Counted from the first letter of the stretch, positions 26,144 to 33,925 are shown. The stretch is 33,925 nt of DNA from an uncultured Verrucomicrobiota bacterium (GCA_949285835.1 CASEAR010000012.1:1-33925); one strand, 5' to 3'. Notes: generated by a model not told the origin, from the sequence alone. Numbers and translations are program-made.

Positions 26144-27609
26144 AATATTCTGTACTTGTGGTGGATGACGAGAGAAACACGCGCGAGGGACTCAGACGGG
26201 CCATTCAGCGCGATTATGATGTGTTTGTCGCGGAAGACGCCCGTTCCGCCATGGAAGTGCTTGCGGAGCACCATGTGGACGTCATGCTTTCGGATGTGCG
26301 TATGCCAGGCGGCGATGGCCTGAGTCTGCTCAGGGAAGTGCGCGCGAAATACCCTGATGTGGCGTGCATCCTGCTTACGGCGTATGGGAGTGTTGAAACA
26401 GCTGTGGAGGCGATGAAGTCCGGCGCGAGCGATTTTCTTACAAAGCCGGTTAATCTCGACCATCTGGACATACTGCTTAAACGTACCATAAGAAACAGGT
26501 CTCTTGAGAGTGAAAACCGCGAGCTCAGAAAGCAGCTCGATTCCAAATTCGGACTCGAAAACATAATAGGCGGCTCTCCGGCCATGGAACGCCTTTTCGA
26601 CGTTATAAAGCAGGTCGCGCCCTCGCAGGCGACAGTGCTCATACAAGGTCCCAGCGGTACTGGCAAGGAGCTTGTCGCCCACGCAATTCACACGCTCAGC
26701 CCGCGCGCGTCCGGTCCGTTCGTCGCCGTGCATTGCGCCGCTCTGAGTTCGACTCTGCTGGAAAGCGAGCTTTTCGGGCATGAGAAAGGCGCGTTTACCG
26801 GCGCCGTATCCCAGAGGAAGGGGCGTTTTGAAATGGCGGAAGGAGGAACGCTCTTTCTTGACGAGATTTCAGAGATTGAGCCGTCTGTGCAGGTCAAACT
26901 TCTGCGGGTACTCGAAGAGCGCTGTTTTGAGAGGGTCGGTGGGGATGAGATGGTGAATGTGGACATCAGAATTGTTTCCGCGACTAACAGGGATCTGCGT
27001 AAATACGTGGAGGAAGGCAAGTTTCGTGAGGATCTTTATTACAGGCTTGCCGTCGTCGATATCCGTATGCCTCCGCTCAAGGAACGAACCTCCGACATAC
27101 CAATGCTGTGCGATTTCTTTATCAGGGAGTTCGCTGGCAAGAATAACAGCCCGGTGACGTCTGTGAGTCCTGCCGCCATAGCTGTGCTGCAGTCCTATTC
27201 CTGGCCCGGAAATGTGCGCGAACTGCGAAATACGGTGGAACGCATGGTCGTGTTTGCGAGAGGGAGCGTGCTTGATGTCGACGACGTGCCGCAGGAGATC
27301 AGGAATGCGGCGGCGGCAGCATCCTCCTCCGTATCCGCCGCGCCGGCTACGGCGGCCCGGAATGATTCCGGGATGACAGCGCCTGAACCCGGCGGGCATG
27401 CCGCCCCCGGTCCGCTGGCTGCCGCCCCCGCAGGAGGGACGGAAGGACGAACGTTGTCGGATATGGAGCGGTCACGAATCCTCGAAGCGCTTGCTTCGTG
27501 CGGAGGCAACAGGTCGAAGGCGGCGGAAATGCTCGGAATAAGCCGACGTACGCTGCACCGCAAAATCAACAGTTTCAAGGATGAAGGCATCGTCTCCGAG
27601 TGGTTTTGA
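26140..27609 (+). CDS. Sigma54-dependent response regulator (NtrC family)
   Basis: Activates transcription by sigma54 RNA polymerase after phosphorylation by the kinase encoded just upstream. The 489-residue product has an N-terminal receiver (VLVVDDE, phosphorylatable Asp52 in LSDVRMPG, LTAYGS, FLTKPV). Its AAA+ domain has GPSGTGKE (Walker A), ESELFGHEKGAFTGA (the sigma54-contact loop, about 210-222), GGTLFLDEI (Walker B) and SWPGNVRELRNTVERMV. An Ala/Pro/Gly-rich linker of about 45 residues precedes a Fis-type helix-turn-helix, NRSKAAEMLGISRRTLHRKI. No sigma54 (-24/-12) site is evident in this window, so its targets are presumably elsewhere. It ends inside the start of the RluA-type gene. 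Confidence 0.93.
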   Translation: MKYSVLVVDDERNTREGLRRAIQRDYDVFVAEDARSAMEVLAEHHVDVMLSDVRMPGGDGLSLLREVRAKYPDVACILLTAYGSVETAVEAMKSGASDFLTKPVNLDHLDILLKRTIRNRSLESENRELRKQLDSKFGLENIIGGSPAMERLFDVIKQVAPSQATVLIQGPSGTGKELVAHAIHTLSPRASGPFVAVHCAALSSTLLESELFGHEKGAFTGAVSQRKGRFEMAEGGTLFLDEISEIEPSVQVKLLRVLEERCFERVGGDEMVNVDIRIVSATNRDLRKYVEEGKFREDLYYRLAVVDIRMPPLKERTSDIPMLCDFFIREFAGKNNSPVTSVSPAAIAVLQSYSWPGNVRELRNTVERMVVFARGSVLDVDDVPQEIRNAAAAASSSVSAAPATAARNDSGMTAPEPGGHAAPGPLAAAPAGGTEGRTLSDMERSRILEALASCGGNRSKAAEMLGISRRTLHRKINSFKDEGIVSEWF

Positions 27610-28573
27610 GGTTCTTCCGGACGGCAGGAAACGGCTGACTTTTACGGTGCCGGGAGCGTCGGACGGCGCGTCATTGCCGGAGGCGGTGCTTGCATTCCTG
27701 CCGCGATATTCTCTCCGGGCAGTGGAGGATGCGGCGGAAGCGGGTGCTTTTTTTGTGAACGGCAGGAAGGCAGAGTCCGCAGATACGGTGAGGTCTGGCG
27801 ATATCATTTCGTATGAAGCCGCACCGGAGGTGGAGCCGGATGTCGACCGGAGGATACGTGTTGTGTATGAGACGGAACGCTATGCGGTAGTCGGCAAATC
27901 GGGTAATATGCCATGCCATCCGGCCGGGAAATATTTCAGAAACACGCTATACCGCCTGCTTCTGGATGAGGCCGGTTTTTCTGAAGTGCATTTTGTCAAC
28001 AGGCTGGACCGCGAGACGTCGGGACTCGTCCTCGTCGCCAAAAACGCGGAATCCGCCTCCATTTTGGGCCGAATGATGGCGGCGGGCAGATTTTCGAAAC
28101 TGTATATGGCTGCGGCAGAGGGTGAATGGACGTGCGGGGAAGTGCGCGCGGAAGGGCGTATCAGGCTTGTGCGCGGGACTTTGGTACGCAAAAAGAGGGA
28201 GTTTTCGACGGATGCGGATGCTGTGGGACAGGAATGCGTGACTTTGTTTCGCCCGCTTTCCGTAAGATCCGGGTATTCTCTGCTGGAAGTTAAGCCGGTT
28301 ACCGGCCGCCCTCACCAGATACGCGCCACGCTCAAATTCCTTGGGTTCCCGGTGGTGGGAGATAAGCTCTACGGGTTTGATGAGACGATATATGCGCGAA
28401 TGTGCGGCGATGCCATTACGGAAAGGGATCGTGCTCTCCTGCGGATCGGACGGCAGGCGCTGCATTCGTGGAAGATGTCCTTCCGCGATCCGGATACGGG
28501 CAGGGAAATGACTTTTGAGGAACCGCCTCCGGACGATATGTCGGAGCGAGCGCTGGACGTTGCGTTCGCTTAG
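27581..28573 (+). CDS. RluA-family pseudouridine synthase
   Basis: Converts specific uridines in rRNA or tRNA to pseudouridine; the target site cannot be told. The 330-residue product has an N-terminal S4-like RNA-binding part (about 25-80, with FFVNGRKAESADTVRSGDII). The catalytic domain contains FVNRLDRETSGLVLVAKN (catalytic Asp143), and KPVTGRPHQIRATLKFLGFP then VGDKLYG. The usual HRLDxxTSG has Asn for His here. The ATG at 27581 lies inside the end of the regulator gene (29-nt overlap), preceded by AAGGATG-type sequence, so translation may be coupled. The last codons run into a tandem repeat. Confidence 0.9.
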   Translation: MKASSPSGFEVLPDGRKRLTFTVPGASDGASLPEAVLAFLPRYSLRAVEDAAEAGAFFVNGRKAESADTVRSGDIISYEAAPEVEPDVDRRIRVVYETERYAVVGKSGNMPCHPAGKYFRNTLYRLLLDEAGFSEVHFVNRLDRETSGLVLVAKNAESASILGRMMAAGRFSKLYMAAAEGEWTCGEVRAEGRIRLVRGTLVRKKREFSTDADAVGQECVTLFRPLSVRSGYSLLEVKPVTGRPHQIRATLKFLGFPVVGDKLYGFDETIYARMCGDAITERDRALLRIGRQALHSWKMSFRDPDTGREMTFEEPPPDDMSERALDVAFA

Positions 28574-28629
28574 GCGTACTGCGTTGCTTGGGCATACTGC
28601 GCTCATTTTGGTGTGCTGCGTCCGCTTGG
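28561..28629. repeat. Degenerate tandem repeat of about 19 nt at the end of the RluA gene
   Basis: Three to four copies of a unit like GGYRTRCTGCGYYSCTTG lie in a row: the last codons TGCGTTCGCTTA, then copies at about 28573-28590, 28591-28610 and 28611-28629. The array starts within the gene and runs past its stop. Confidence 0.6.
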
Positions 28630-28936
28630 CTTTGGCGTAAGTGTAAGCTGCATGTTTATCGGAACCGCGTATTTATGGGACGCTGTATTTTTGCCGTTGG
28701 GCGAAAGTAAGGTGTTTTGATGCGTCGGGATGTATTATATTCTCTGCACACGTGGCCTTTCTTTCTCTTTTTTGTTTATACCTGCTTATACCGGTCATAA
28801 TAGAAGCGTAAACCCGCTTTATTCTTGTTCCGGGGGTCTGCCATGAGGCAGGGAGGATGGAGCCAGTCCAACTGTTCTTTCTCTGCTCTCCGCCGGGTGT
28901 TCCATTACATATTGTTTTTTTTCTGCAGTTTTCAGG
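28630..28936. other. Intergenic stretch, no clear gene
   Basis: About 300 nt that are more AT-rich than the flanking genes. I see no tRNA, no clear terminator and no protein-like frame on the plus strand. On the minus strand the small frame at 28819-28989 and a longer one reaching 29032 overlap it. CTGCCATGAGGCAG at about 28839-28852 could form a short hairpin. Confidence 0.4.
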
Positions 28937-28989
28937 TCTGCCCGCATGGCGGCAATACGGATGCAGCTCTTGGGGGCATTTCTTTTCAT
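28819..28989 (-). CDS. Small hypothetical ORF beginning in repeat R2
   Basis: A 56-codon frame starts at ATG 28987-28989 (minus strand). It is preceded by AAGGAAGGA at 9-10 nt, a very good ribosome-binding site. The product begins MKRNAPKSCIRIAAMRADLK, is basic, and matches no family I know. In copy A of R2 the same ribosome site is kept but the start codon is ATA and the frame stops after about 19 codons. That suggests either a once-coding element now decaying, or a repeat that only happens to carry a start signal. Low confidence that it is made. Confidence 0.25.
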   Translation of the reverse strand: MKRNAPKSCIRIAAMRADLKTAEKKQYVMEHPAESRERTVGLAPSSLPHGRPPEQE

Positions 28990-29036
28990 GTCTGCAATCC
29001 TTCCTTTTGGGTATGGACGTTACATTCTGCAACTTT
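28937..29036 (+). repeat. Repeat R2, copy B
   Basis: Direct copy of 24727-24824 (100 against 98 nt). Like copy A it ends in AACTTT and is followed, about 28 nt on, by a TTGAC-type -35 box of the next plus-strand gene. The two copies flank the histidine kinase-regulator-RluA operon. Confidence 0.85.
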
Positions 29037-29063
29037 GCCGAGGACTAGATATAGGGATTTGAT

Positions 29064-29092
29064 TTGACTTGCGGCAAATGATATGATGTAGA
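29064..29092 (+). promoter_or_regulatory. Weak candidate promoter of the UDP-sugar pyrophosphorylase gene
   Basis: TTGACT at 29064-29069 is a good -35 box, but the hexamer 17 nt downstream (TGTAGA, 29087-29092) matches only three of six consensus positions. It is listed because it is the only -35-like box in the gap and the gene has no co-directional neighbour close by. Confidence 0.3.
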
Positions 29093-29166
29093 ACATGATG
29101 TTGAGACGCCGCGGCGGCGATGCCGCGTGCGGAAGAATGCGTGAAACTGTGTAATGGAGAATGCAC

Positions 29167-30573
29167 ATGACAAAAGATGAAGCCGACAGAATTTTGAGAG
29201 AGCACGGACAAGAGCATCTGCTCCGTTTCTGGGATGTTATTTCCGCGGAGGAGAGGGCCGGTTTGCTTGAGCAGATATCCGGAATAGATTTTGACACCGT
29301 CGAAAAGATGAAGAAAATGCTTGCGGATAAAGACAAGCCCGCCGCAGCAGTGCAGGCTGATATGGAGGCCGCTCCGGTGTCCGAGCTTGACGGAGAGGCA
29401 CGCGACGCAGCGTACCGCGACGGGACGTTCGAGCTGCGCAACGGCCGTGTCGCAGCGCTTGTGGTTGCCGGAGGGCAGGGAACGAGATTGGGTTTCGAGG
29501 GGCCGAAGGGGTGTTTCGCTATTGGACCTATAAGCGGTGAGTCCCTGTTTTATTTCCACGCCAGAAAATTGCTGGCTCTTGAACGCAGATGGGGCGCGCC
29601 GGTGCCGTTCTACGTTATGACCAGCCAGTCAAACGACGCCGCAACACGCAAGTTTTTCGAAGATAATTCTTACTTCGGCCTGTCAAAGGACAATGTGTTC
29701 TTCTTCACTCAGGCTATGTGGCCGGCGCTTGACGCAGCCGGACGCATAATTCTCGACGCTCCGGGACACATTTTCATGGGGCCTGACGGTCATGGCGGGA
29801 CGCTTTCGGCACTCAAGAAGAGCGGCGCTCTGGACGACATGGTGAAGCGCGGCATCCGGTCCGTGTACTATTTTCAGGTGGACAACCCGATGGTCGACAT
29901 ATGCGATCCGGCGTTCATCGGGTACCACATAAGGAATCTGTCCGACATTTCCGTGAAGGTGTGCGCGAAGCGCGATCCGAACGAAGGACTTGGAGTTGTG
30001 GTCACAAGCGGCGGAAAATCAAGGATCGTGGAGTATACGGAACTGACCCCGGAGCAGAAAAATGAACGGAGAGCGGACGGAGAACTGCGGTTTAAGTTCG
30101 GCAGCGTCGCCATACATGTCTTCTCAACGGACTTTCTGATTCGCGAGGCGGATGCGGGGCTTCCGATGCACATCGCGCACAAGAAGGTGCCGTTTGTGGA
30201 CGAGGGCGGCAGCGTGATAAAGCCGGCGTCGCCGAATGCGTTCAAATTTGAAAAGTTCATTTTCGATGCGCTTGCCGACGCAAGGACTACGGTGAATCTC
30301 GCTTTTGACAGGCAGCAGGAATTTTCACCGGTCAAAAATGCCGACGGGAGCGATTCTCCTGAGACCTGCAGAAAGGATCTTTCCCGCAAATGGGCGTGGT
30401 GGCTGGAGTCGGCTGGCATAGTGATACCGTTCGACCGGTACGGCTATCCGCTGCACAGCATAGAGGTGGATCCGTGTTTTGCAGATTCTCCTTCGGCTAT
30501 GAAGATCGCAGTCGAGGAGGGACGTGCCAACATCAATCCGCAGGGGGACATCCTGCTGAAGTGCGCCGAATGA
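29167..30573 (+). CDS. UDP-sugar pyrophosphorylase (UDPGP/UAP1-like uridylyltransferase)
   Basis: Predicted to make UDP-GlcNAc, UDP-GalNAc or a UDP-hexose from UTP and the sugar-1-phosphate. The 468-residue product has the UDPGP-family nucleotide loop VVAGGQGTRLGFEGPKG at about 98-115, GPDGHGGTLSALKKSG, YYFQVDNPMVDICDPAFIGYH, VEYTELT and a C-terminal PLHSIEVDPCFADSPSAMKI-type stretch. This is the eukaryote-like UAP1/AGX family, unlike bacterial GlmU or GalU. A first ATG at 29161 touches the GGAGA box; ATG 29167 has correct spacing and is chosen. The gene stands alone and is followed by a strong terminator. Which sugar it uses is not certain. Confidence 0.88.
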   Translation: MTKDEADRILREHGQEHLLRFWDVISAEERAGLLEQISGIDFDTVEKMKKMLADKDKPAAAVQADMEAAPVSELDGEARDAAYRDGTFELRNGRVAALVVAGGQGTRLGFEGPKGCFAIGPISGESLFYFHARKLLALERRWGAPVPFYVMTSQSNDAATRKFFEDNSYFGLSKDNVFFFTQAMWPALDAAGRIILDAPGHIFMGPDGHGGTLSALKKSGALDDMVKRGIRSVYYFQVDNPMVDICDPAFIGYHIRNLSDISVKVCAKRDPNEGLGVVVTSGGKSRIVEYTELTPEQKNERRADGELRFKFGSVAIHVFSTDFLIREADAGLPMHIAHKKVPFVDEGGSVIKPASPNAFKFEKFIFDALADARTTVNLAFDRQQEFSPVKNADGSDSPETCRKDLSRKWAWWLESAGIVIPFDRYGYPLHSIEVDPCFADSPSAMKIAVEEGRANINPQGDILLKCAE

Positions 30574-30612
30574 CGTATCCGGCGCGGCTTTTTGCGGCGT
30601 GAATCCGGATGT

Positions 30613-30649
30613 TGCCGCACCTCCTGACGGGAGGCGCGGCACGCTTTTT
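30613..30649 (+). terminator. Rho-independent terminator of the UDP-sugar pyrophosphorylase gene
   Basis: TGCCGC (30613-30618) pairs with GCGGCA (30636-30641), and CCTCC with GGAGG inside it, with one mismatch and a 5-nt loop. ACGC-type spacing leads to TTTTT at 30645-30649. Its position argues against the GTG at 30599 as start of the next gene, since that would put the hairpin inside the coding region. Confidence 0.85.
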
Positions 30650-30664
30650 CCATGGTTTGCAGAT

Positions 30665-32737
30665 ATGACGGATATTGAACTGAGAAACGAACTGAACGAC
30701 GAACAGTATGAGGCTGTCACCGCGCCGGACGGGCCGCTTCTTATTCTGGCGGCTGCGGGCACCGGCAAGACGCGCACTCTCGTGTACCGCGCCGCGTACC
30801 TGATGTCCCGCGGGTACAAACCTTATGAGATGCTGCTTCTCACCTTCACCAACCGCGCGGCTTCGGAAATGCTCGAACGTATCGGCGTACTGTGCGGAGA
30901 GGCGATGTCCCAGTTCTGGGGCGGGACTTTCCACCATACGGCCAACATGATTCTGCGCAGATTTGCGGACAGACTGGGGTACACGCCGTCATTTTCCATC
31001 CTTGACTCCGAAGACCAGAAATCGCTGACAGGCGCTATAATGAACGGGCTGAATATAAACAGGAAAGACTTCACGAAGCGGGAAGTCATCCTGTCCGCCA
31101 TCGGGAGCGCAGTGAACCGCGGCATACCGTTCCGGGAGTACATCGAATCGCACGAAAACATGTTCAAATCCCGCGACATACCGGGAATACTCAAGGTCGC
31201 GGAGGAATATGCCGTCCGCAAGGCAGAATCCAACGCCATGGATTTCGATGACCTTCTGACGAATGTCCTGAAGCTTCTGGAAAACGAAAGCGATGTACGG
31301 GCGTACTATCAGGAGAAGTTCAAGCACGTGTTTGTAGATGAATTTCAGGATACGAACATGCTTCAGGCCAGAATGGTGGATATAATTGCTGAAAAAAACC
31401 GGAACATCACCGCCGTAGGTGACGATTTTCAGTGCATATATTCGTGGAGAGGGTCCGATTTCCGCAATATAATGAACTTTCCGGCCCGCTATCCTGATGC
31501 CCGCATTGTAAAGCTGGAGAGGAACTACAGGAGCACTCCGCAGATTCTGTCGGTGGCCAACGAGAGCATAAGCAACAATCGGGAACAGTTTGAAAAAAAA
31601 TTGCGGCCCACGAATGACGATGGGGCGGAGCCCGAGCTGTTCAGGATGTTTTCCGATATTGAACAAGCGCGCAAGGTTTGCGAAATCGTAGAGGACTGCG
31701 TCAACGACGGATATCGCCGCAGTGATATTGCGGTGCTTTACCGGGCGCATTTCCACGCCATATCCATACAGACGGCGCTGGCCCGGGCTGGCGTGCAGTT
31801 CAGGATAATTTCCGGCCCGGGATTTTACGAACAGGCACACGTCAAAGATCTGATCGCTTTTTTCAGAGCAGCGGTTGCGCCGGATGATTTTTTCGCATTT
31901 TCACGGATTCTCTCACTGTTCCCAGGCGTCGGCAGCGCAACTGTGACTAAAATATGGAACAAACTGTCCGGGTCGATCTGTATGACAAGCGATGCGTGCC
32001 GGAGCGAGCTGCTCAGCCTGATGCCGTCGAAGGCCAGGCAGATGTGGAGCGCTGTCGATGAGGCTCTCGCCAAATACGCTATTTCGGAGAAGGGGACCGG
32101 TTCTTCCGAGCATGTTCTGCTTGCGAGTCTCCTCAATACCTTTTACAGGGACTACCTCAAATCCGCATACGGCGACGGACGCGACCGCGAAGATGATTTG
32201 AACGAAGTTGTCTCGGCGGTGGCTCAGAGGGGGGACGTAAGCTTGTTTCTCTCGGATGTAGCGCTGCTGACAAATTATGACAGGCGTGAGGCGGCGAAAG
32301 GGAATCCAGATGACATCCTTACCCTGTGTACGGTGCATCAGGCCAAGGGGCTGGAATGGCCTGTAGTGATAATTCCGTGGCTTGTAGACGGCATGTTTCC
32401 GTCGTCCCGTGCGCTGGAGGACGGCGATGATTCCGAGGAACGCAGGCTTTTTTATGTGGCTGTGACGCGTGCCAGGAACCGCCTTTACATGCTTGTGCCG
32501 CAATGCCGCAGGGCGCCGGATTCCGGTTTCCTGCTGCCATGCGAAGAATCAAGATTTGTTTCAGAGGTGCCAGAAACCCTGTACCGCACGATAGCCGTCG
32601 AGACGAACCGCCTGCTGTCCGGCAGCGGATACGGGGAGAGGCGGCCATGGTGGCCGTCGTCCCGTGCGCAGGAACCACGAATCCCGGATACCGGCGGCGG
32701 GTGGAGGGGGTTTCCCGGCATCAGCTTACGCAGGTAG
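30665..32737 (+). CDS. UvrD/Rep-type DNA helicase
   Basis: Superfamily 1A 3'-5' DNA helicase, in repair or restart of replication. The 690-residue product (from ATG 30665) has LNDEQYEAV (Q motif, about 10-18), AAAGTGKT (Ala29-Thr36), TFTNRAASEM (Ia), VDEFQDTN (about 224-231), VGDDFQCIYSWRGSDF (III), KLERNYRST (IV), VHQAKGLEWPVVI (V) and RRLFYVAVTRARN (VI). It is a little shorter than E. coli UvrD (720) and lacks its long C-terminal tail. A GTG at 30599 lies before the terminator hairpin and is rejected. No strong ribosome site or promoter was found. The name (uvrD, rep or pcrA) cannot be settled from the sequence alone. Confidence 0.92.
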   Translation: MTDIELRNELNDEQYEAVTAPDGPLLILAAAGTGKTRTLVYRAAYLMSRGYKPYEMLLLTFTNRAASEMLERIGVLCGEAMSQFWGGTFHHTANMILRRFADRLGYTPSFSILDSEDQKSLTGAIMNGLNINRKDFTKREVILSAIGSAVNRGIPFREYIESHENMFKSRDIPGILKVAEEYAVRKAESNAMDFDDLLTNVLKLLENESDVRAYYQEKFKHVFVDEFQDTNMLQARMVDIIAEKNRNITAVGDDFQCIYSWRGSDFRNIMNFPARYPDARIVKLERNYRSTPQILSVANESISNNREQFEKKLRPTNDDGAEPELFRMFSDIEQARKVCEIVEDCVNDGYRRSDIAVLYRAHFHAISIQTALARAGVQFRIISGPGFYEQAHVKDLIAFFRAAVAPDDFFAFSRILSLFPGVGSATVTKIWNKLSGSICMTSDACRSELLSLMPSKARQMWSAVDEALAKYAISEKGTGSSEHVLLASLLNTFYRDYLKSAYGDGRDREDDLNEVVSAVAQRGDVSLFLSDVALLTNYDRREAAKGNPDDILTLCTVHQAKGLEWPVVIIPWLVDGMFPSSRALEDGDDSEERRLFYVAVTRARNRLYMLVPQCRRAPDSGFLLPCEESRFVSEVPETLYRTIAVETNRLLSGSGYGERRPWWPSSRAQEPRIPDTGGGWRGFPGISLRR

Positions 32738-32930
32738 ACAGGGAACTGCTGCGCTGTCCGTTTGCTGGTGATGTGTTTCAGGAACCGGCGGGATAGCCGC
32801 GGTGGCAGTGTGCGCACCGTGCCGCGGTGGAATCTCGCCCATGGTGCTGGCATGCGCGCCGCGATGCGGGTATGGGTGCCGTGATGCGTTTCGCACGGCG
32901 CGCGAATGGGGCGTTTTCAGAACCTGTATG
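32738..32930. other. Intergenic region between convergent genes, hairpin-rich
   Basis: Contains GCCGCGGTGG twice (about 32797 and 32821). It also has the arms GCGCGCCG/CGGCGCGC with a smaller GCCGTG/CACGGC hairpin between them, near 32855-32903. No T-run follows closely on either strand, so it is at best a weak bidirectional stop. No gene seen. Confidence 0.4.
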
Positions 32931-33725
32931 TCAGAACCGGTATGAGAGCTGTGTCAGGTATTGACGGTCTGCGGAACATTTCCCGTCCGCCGGGTCGGAG
33001 TCGTAGTTGTACACCGCTTTAAAGACTACTGAGAAACTGGCGAAAAGCGGGACGTCCACGCCGCATTCTGCGCTCAGAAGTGATGAGGAGCCGGACTTGA
33101 AGGCCAGAGTGGTTTCTCCGGACTGATAAAATGACACGCCTTCAGCGAAGTCCGGTGTCCAGTCTATGCGCTCTGCAATACGCAGTCCGAGGTAGTCGTC
33201 GCGTCCGTCGCTGAGTTTTTCCTGTCTGTATGAAAGGCCGGTTTGCAGGGAAAATGAAAATTCATCGGATTTCCACAAGTACCGCCCGATGCCTGTAGAT
33301 TCCATGAAACGGTACCGTACGTCTGCCTGTGCGTCGTTCAGGCCGCTTGCGTCGAAGTAGATGAAGAATTCTTCCAGAAGGTATTTGAGACTGATGGTGG
33401 ACTTTATATTTCCGGCAGTTCGTTCATCGGTCTTTGTTCCGTCATCCTGTTCGTTGGTTTGTTCGGCGTATGCGCCGTCCATTGTCCAGCGGAAGTTTAT
33501 AATCTCGGAGTCGAGATAAGATTCCGCATGTCCGTTGAATGCTTCTGACTCGGTATTTCCGCTGCGCACGTCGTATCCGCCCGCCACGGAGAATGTCCAC
33601 TTCGATTTGGGTTGTTCCTGGAGCGCCGCCGCATCTTCTGGAGCGGCGTCCTGCGCGTAAATGCTGAAGCAGACTGCGGACAGAAGCGCGGCGGCCGCCG
33701 GGGTGATATGTGCAGATTTTCTCAT
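32931..33725 (-). CDS. Outer-membrane beta-barrel protein, DUF481-like
   Basis: Probable outer-membrane protein of the YdiY/DUF481 type; function unknown. The 264-residue product starts MRKSAHITPAAAALLSAVCF and has a cleavable signal ending near IYAQD. The mature part shows alternating short beta strands with aromatic residues: KWTFSVAGGYDVRSGNTES, INFRWTMDGAYAEQ, FSFSLQTGLSYRQEKLSDG, ending with the outer-membrane signature QLSYRF. ATG at 33725 was chosen because GGAAG precedes it at good spacing and the signal peptide starts there; an ATG at 33848 would put 41 residues ahead of the signal. The stop is covered by a 14-nt tandem duplication at 32917-32944. Confidence 0.78.
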   Translation of the reverse strand: MRKSAHITPAAAALLSAVCFSIYAQDAAPEDAAALQEQPKSKWTFSVAGGYDVRSGNTESEAFNGHAESYLDSEIINFRWTMDGAYAEQTNEQDDGTKTDERTAGNIKSTISLKYLLEEFFIYFDASGLNDAQADVRYRFMESTGIGRYLWKSDEFSFSLQTGLSYRQEKLSDGRDDYLGLRIAERIDWTPDFAEGVSFYQSGETTLAFKSGSSSLLSAECGVDVPLFASFSVVFKAVYNYDSDPADGKCSADRQYLTQLSYRF

Positions 33726-33764
33726 GATTGCTTCCGGAAGTGTGGTCGCCGGCTGTTTTCGAAA

Positions 33765-33786
33765 TTCAGATTCGCCGGAATCTGAA
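33765..33786 (-). promoter_or_regulatory. Perfect inverted repeat upstream of the outer-membrane protein gene
   Basis: Two 9-nt arms (TTCAGATTC and GAATCTGAA) are separated by GCCG, starting 40 nt upstream of the start codon at 33725. The site could be an operator or, in RNA, a hairpin in the leader. It has no T-run to make it a terminator. Confidence 0.5.
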
Positions 33787-33925
33787 ACATCAGGCGGCGT
33801 GTGTTTTGAACAGCGGAGAAAAATATCAGAACTGCGTTCCGACAACAAGGATTTAGTTTTTGAGGCCGGATCTTTGCAGACCGTCGCCGCATTTGCCGTA
33901 TTATGCGTCTCGGTGCGGCATCACG

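Noticed and set aside
28673..29032. 119-codon frame on the minus strand from an ATG in repeat R2
   Set aside because: No ribosome site. The overlapping frame from 28989 has a far better start signal, and the translation looks random.
28573..29166. tRNA or small RNA gene in the long gap
   Set aside because: No T-loop motif, cloverleaf or terminator could be found by eye.

Overview
The window is bacterial chromosomal DNA, moderately GC-rich, with tightly packed operons. Several traits together suggest a member of the PVC superphylum, perhaps Lentisphaerota or Kiritimatiellota: a long fused GH13-GH133 glycogen debranching enzyme, a pyrophosphate-type phosphofructokinase, a eukaryote-like UDP-sugar pyrophosphorylase, a membrane pseudokinase with Sel1 repeats, and many small dispersed repeats. 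This placement is inference; there is no rRNA gene here to test it.

Left end (1-9230). A transposase-like gene runs off the left edge on the minus strand, with an IS-end-like region at about 300-400. A candidate promoter at 419-447 then starts a plus-strand operon with overlapping or nearly touching genes: glycogen debranching enzyme, an unrecognised membrane-anchored protein, ApbE flavin transferase, RlmN and an alpha/beta-hydrolase.

Minus-strand block (9186-22760). Reading in the direction of transcription: secA, pseudokinase/Sel1 protein, HAD hydrolase, miaA and radC form one operon. rplM-rpsI has its own promoter, a structured leader and a terminator. A DEAD-box helicase and pfp follow with a terminator, and then a lone FAD oxidoreductase gene with its own promoter and terminator.

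Decayed region (22760-24850). About 2 kb hold no intact gene. It contains a LacI-type ligand-binding domain without its DNA-binding half, a probable AraC-type remnant, two inverted copies of a repeat of about 230 bp, and one copy of a second repeat of about 98 bp.

Plus-strand block (24853-32737). A PAS histidine kinase, a sigma54-type response regulator and an RluA-type pseudouridine synthase form a three-gene operon. It is bracketed by two direct copies of the 98-bp repeat. A UDP-sugar pyrophosphorylase with a strong terminator and a UvrD/Rep-type helicase follow.

Right end. A DUF481-like outer-membrane protein lies on the minus strand; a 9-bp-arm inverted repeat sits in its upstream region.

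Most of the window is core metabolism, translation and secretion. No complete new defence or mobile system is visible. The most unusual items are the repeat families and the decayed regulator region, the pseudokinase next to secA, the unrecognised membrane protein between the debranching enzyme and ApbE, and the repeat-bracketed two-component operon.
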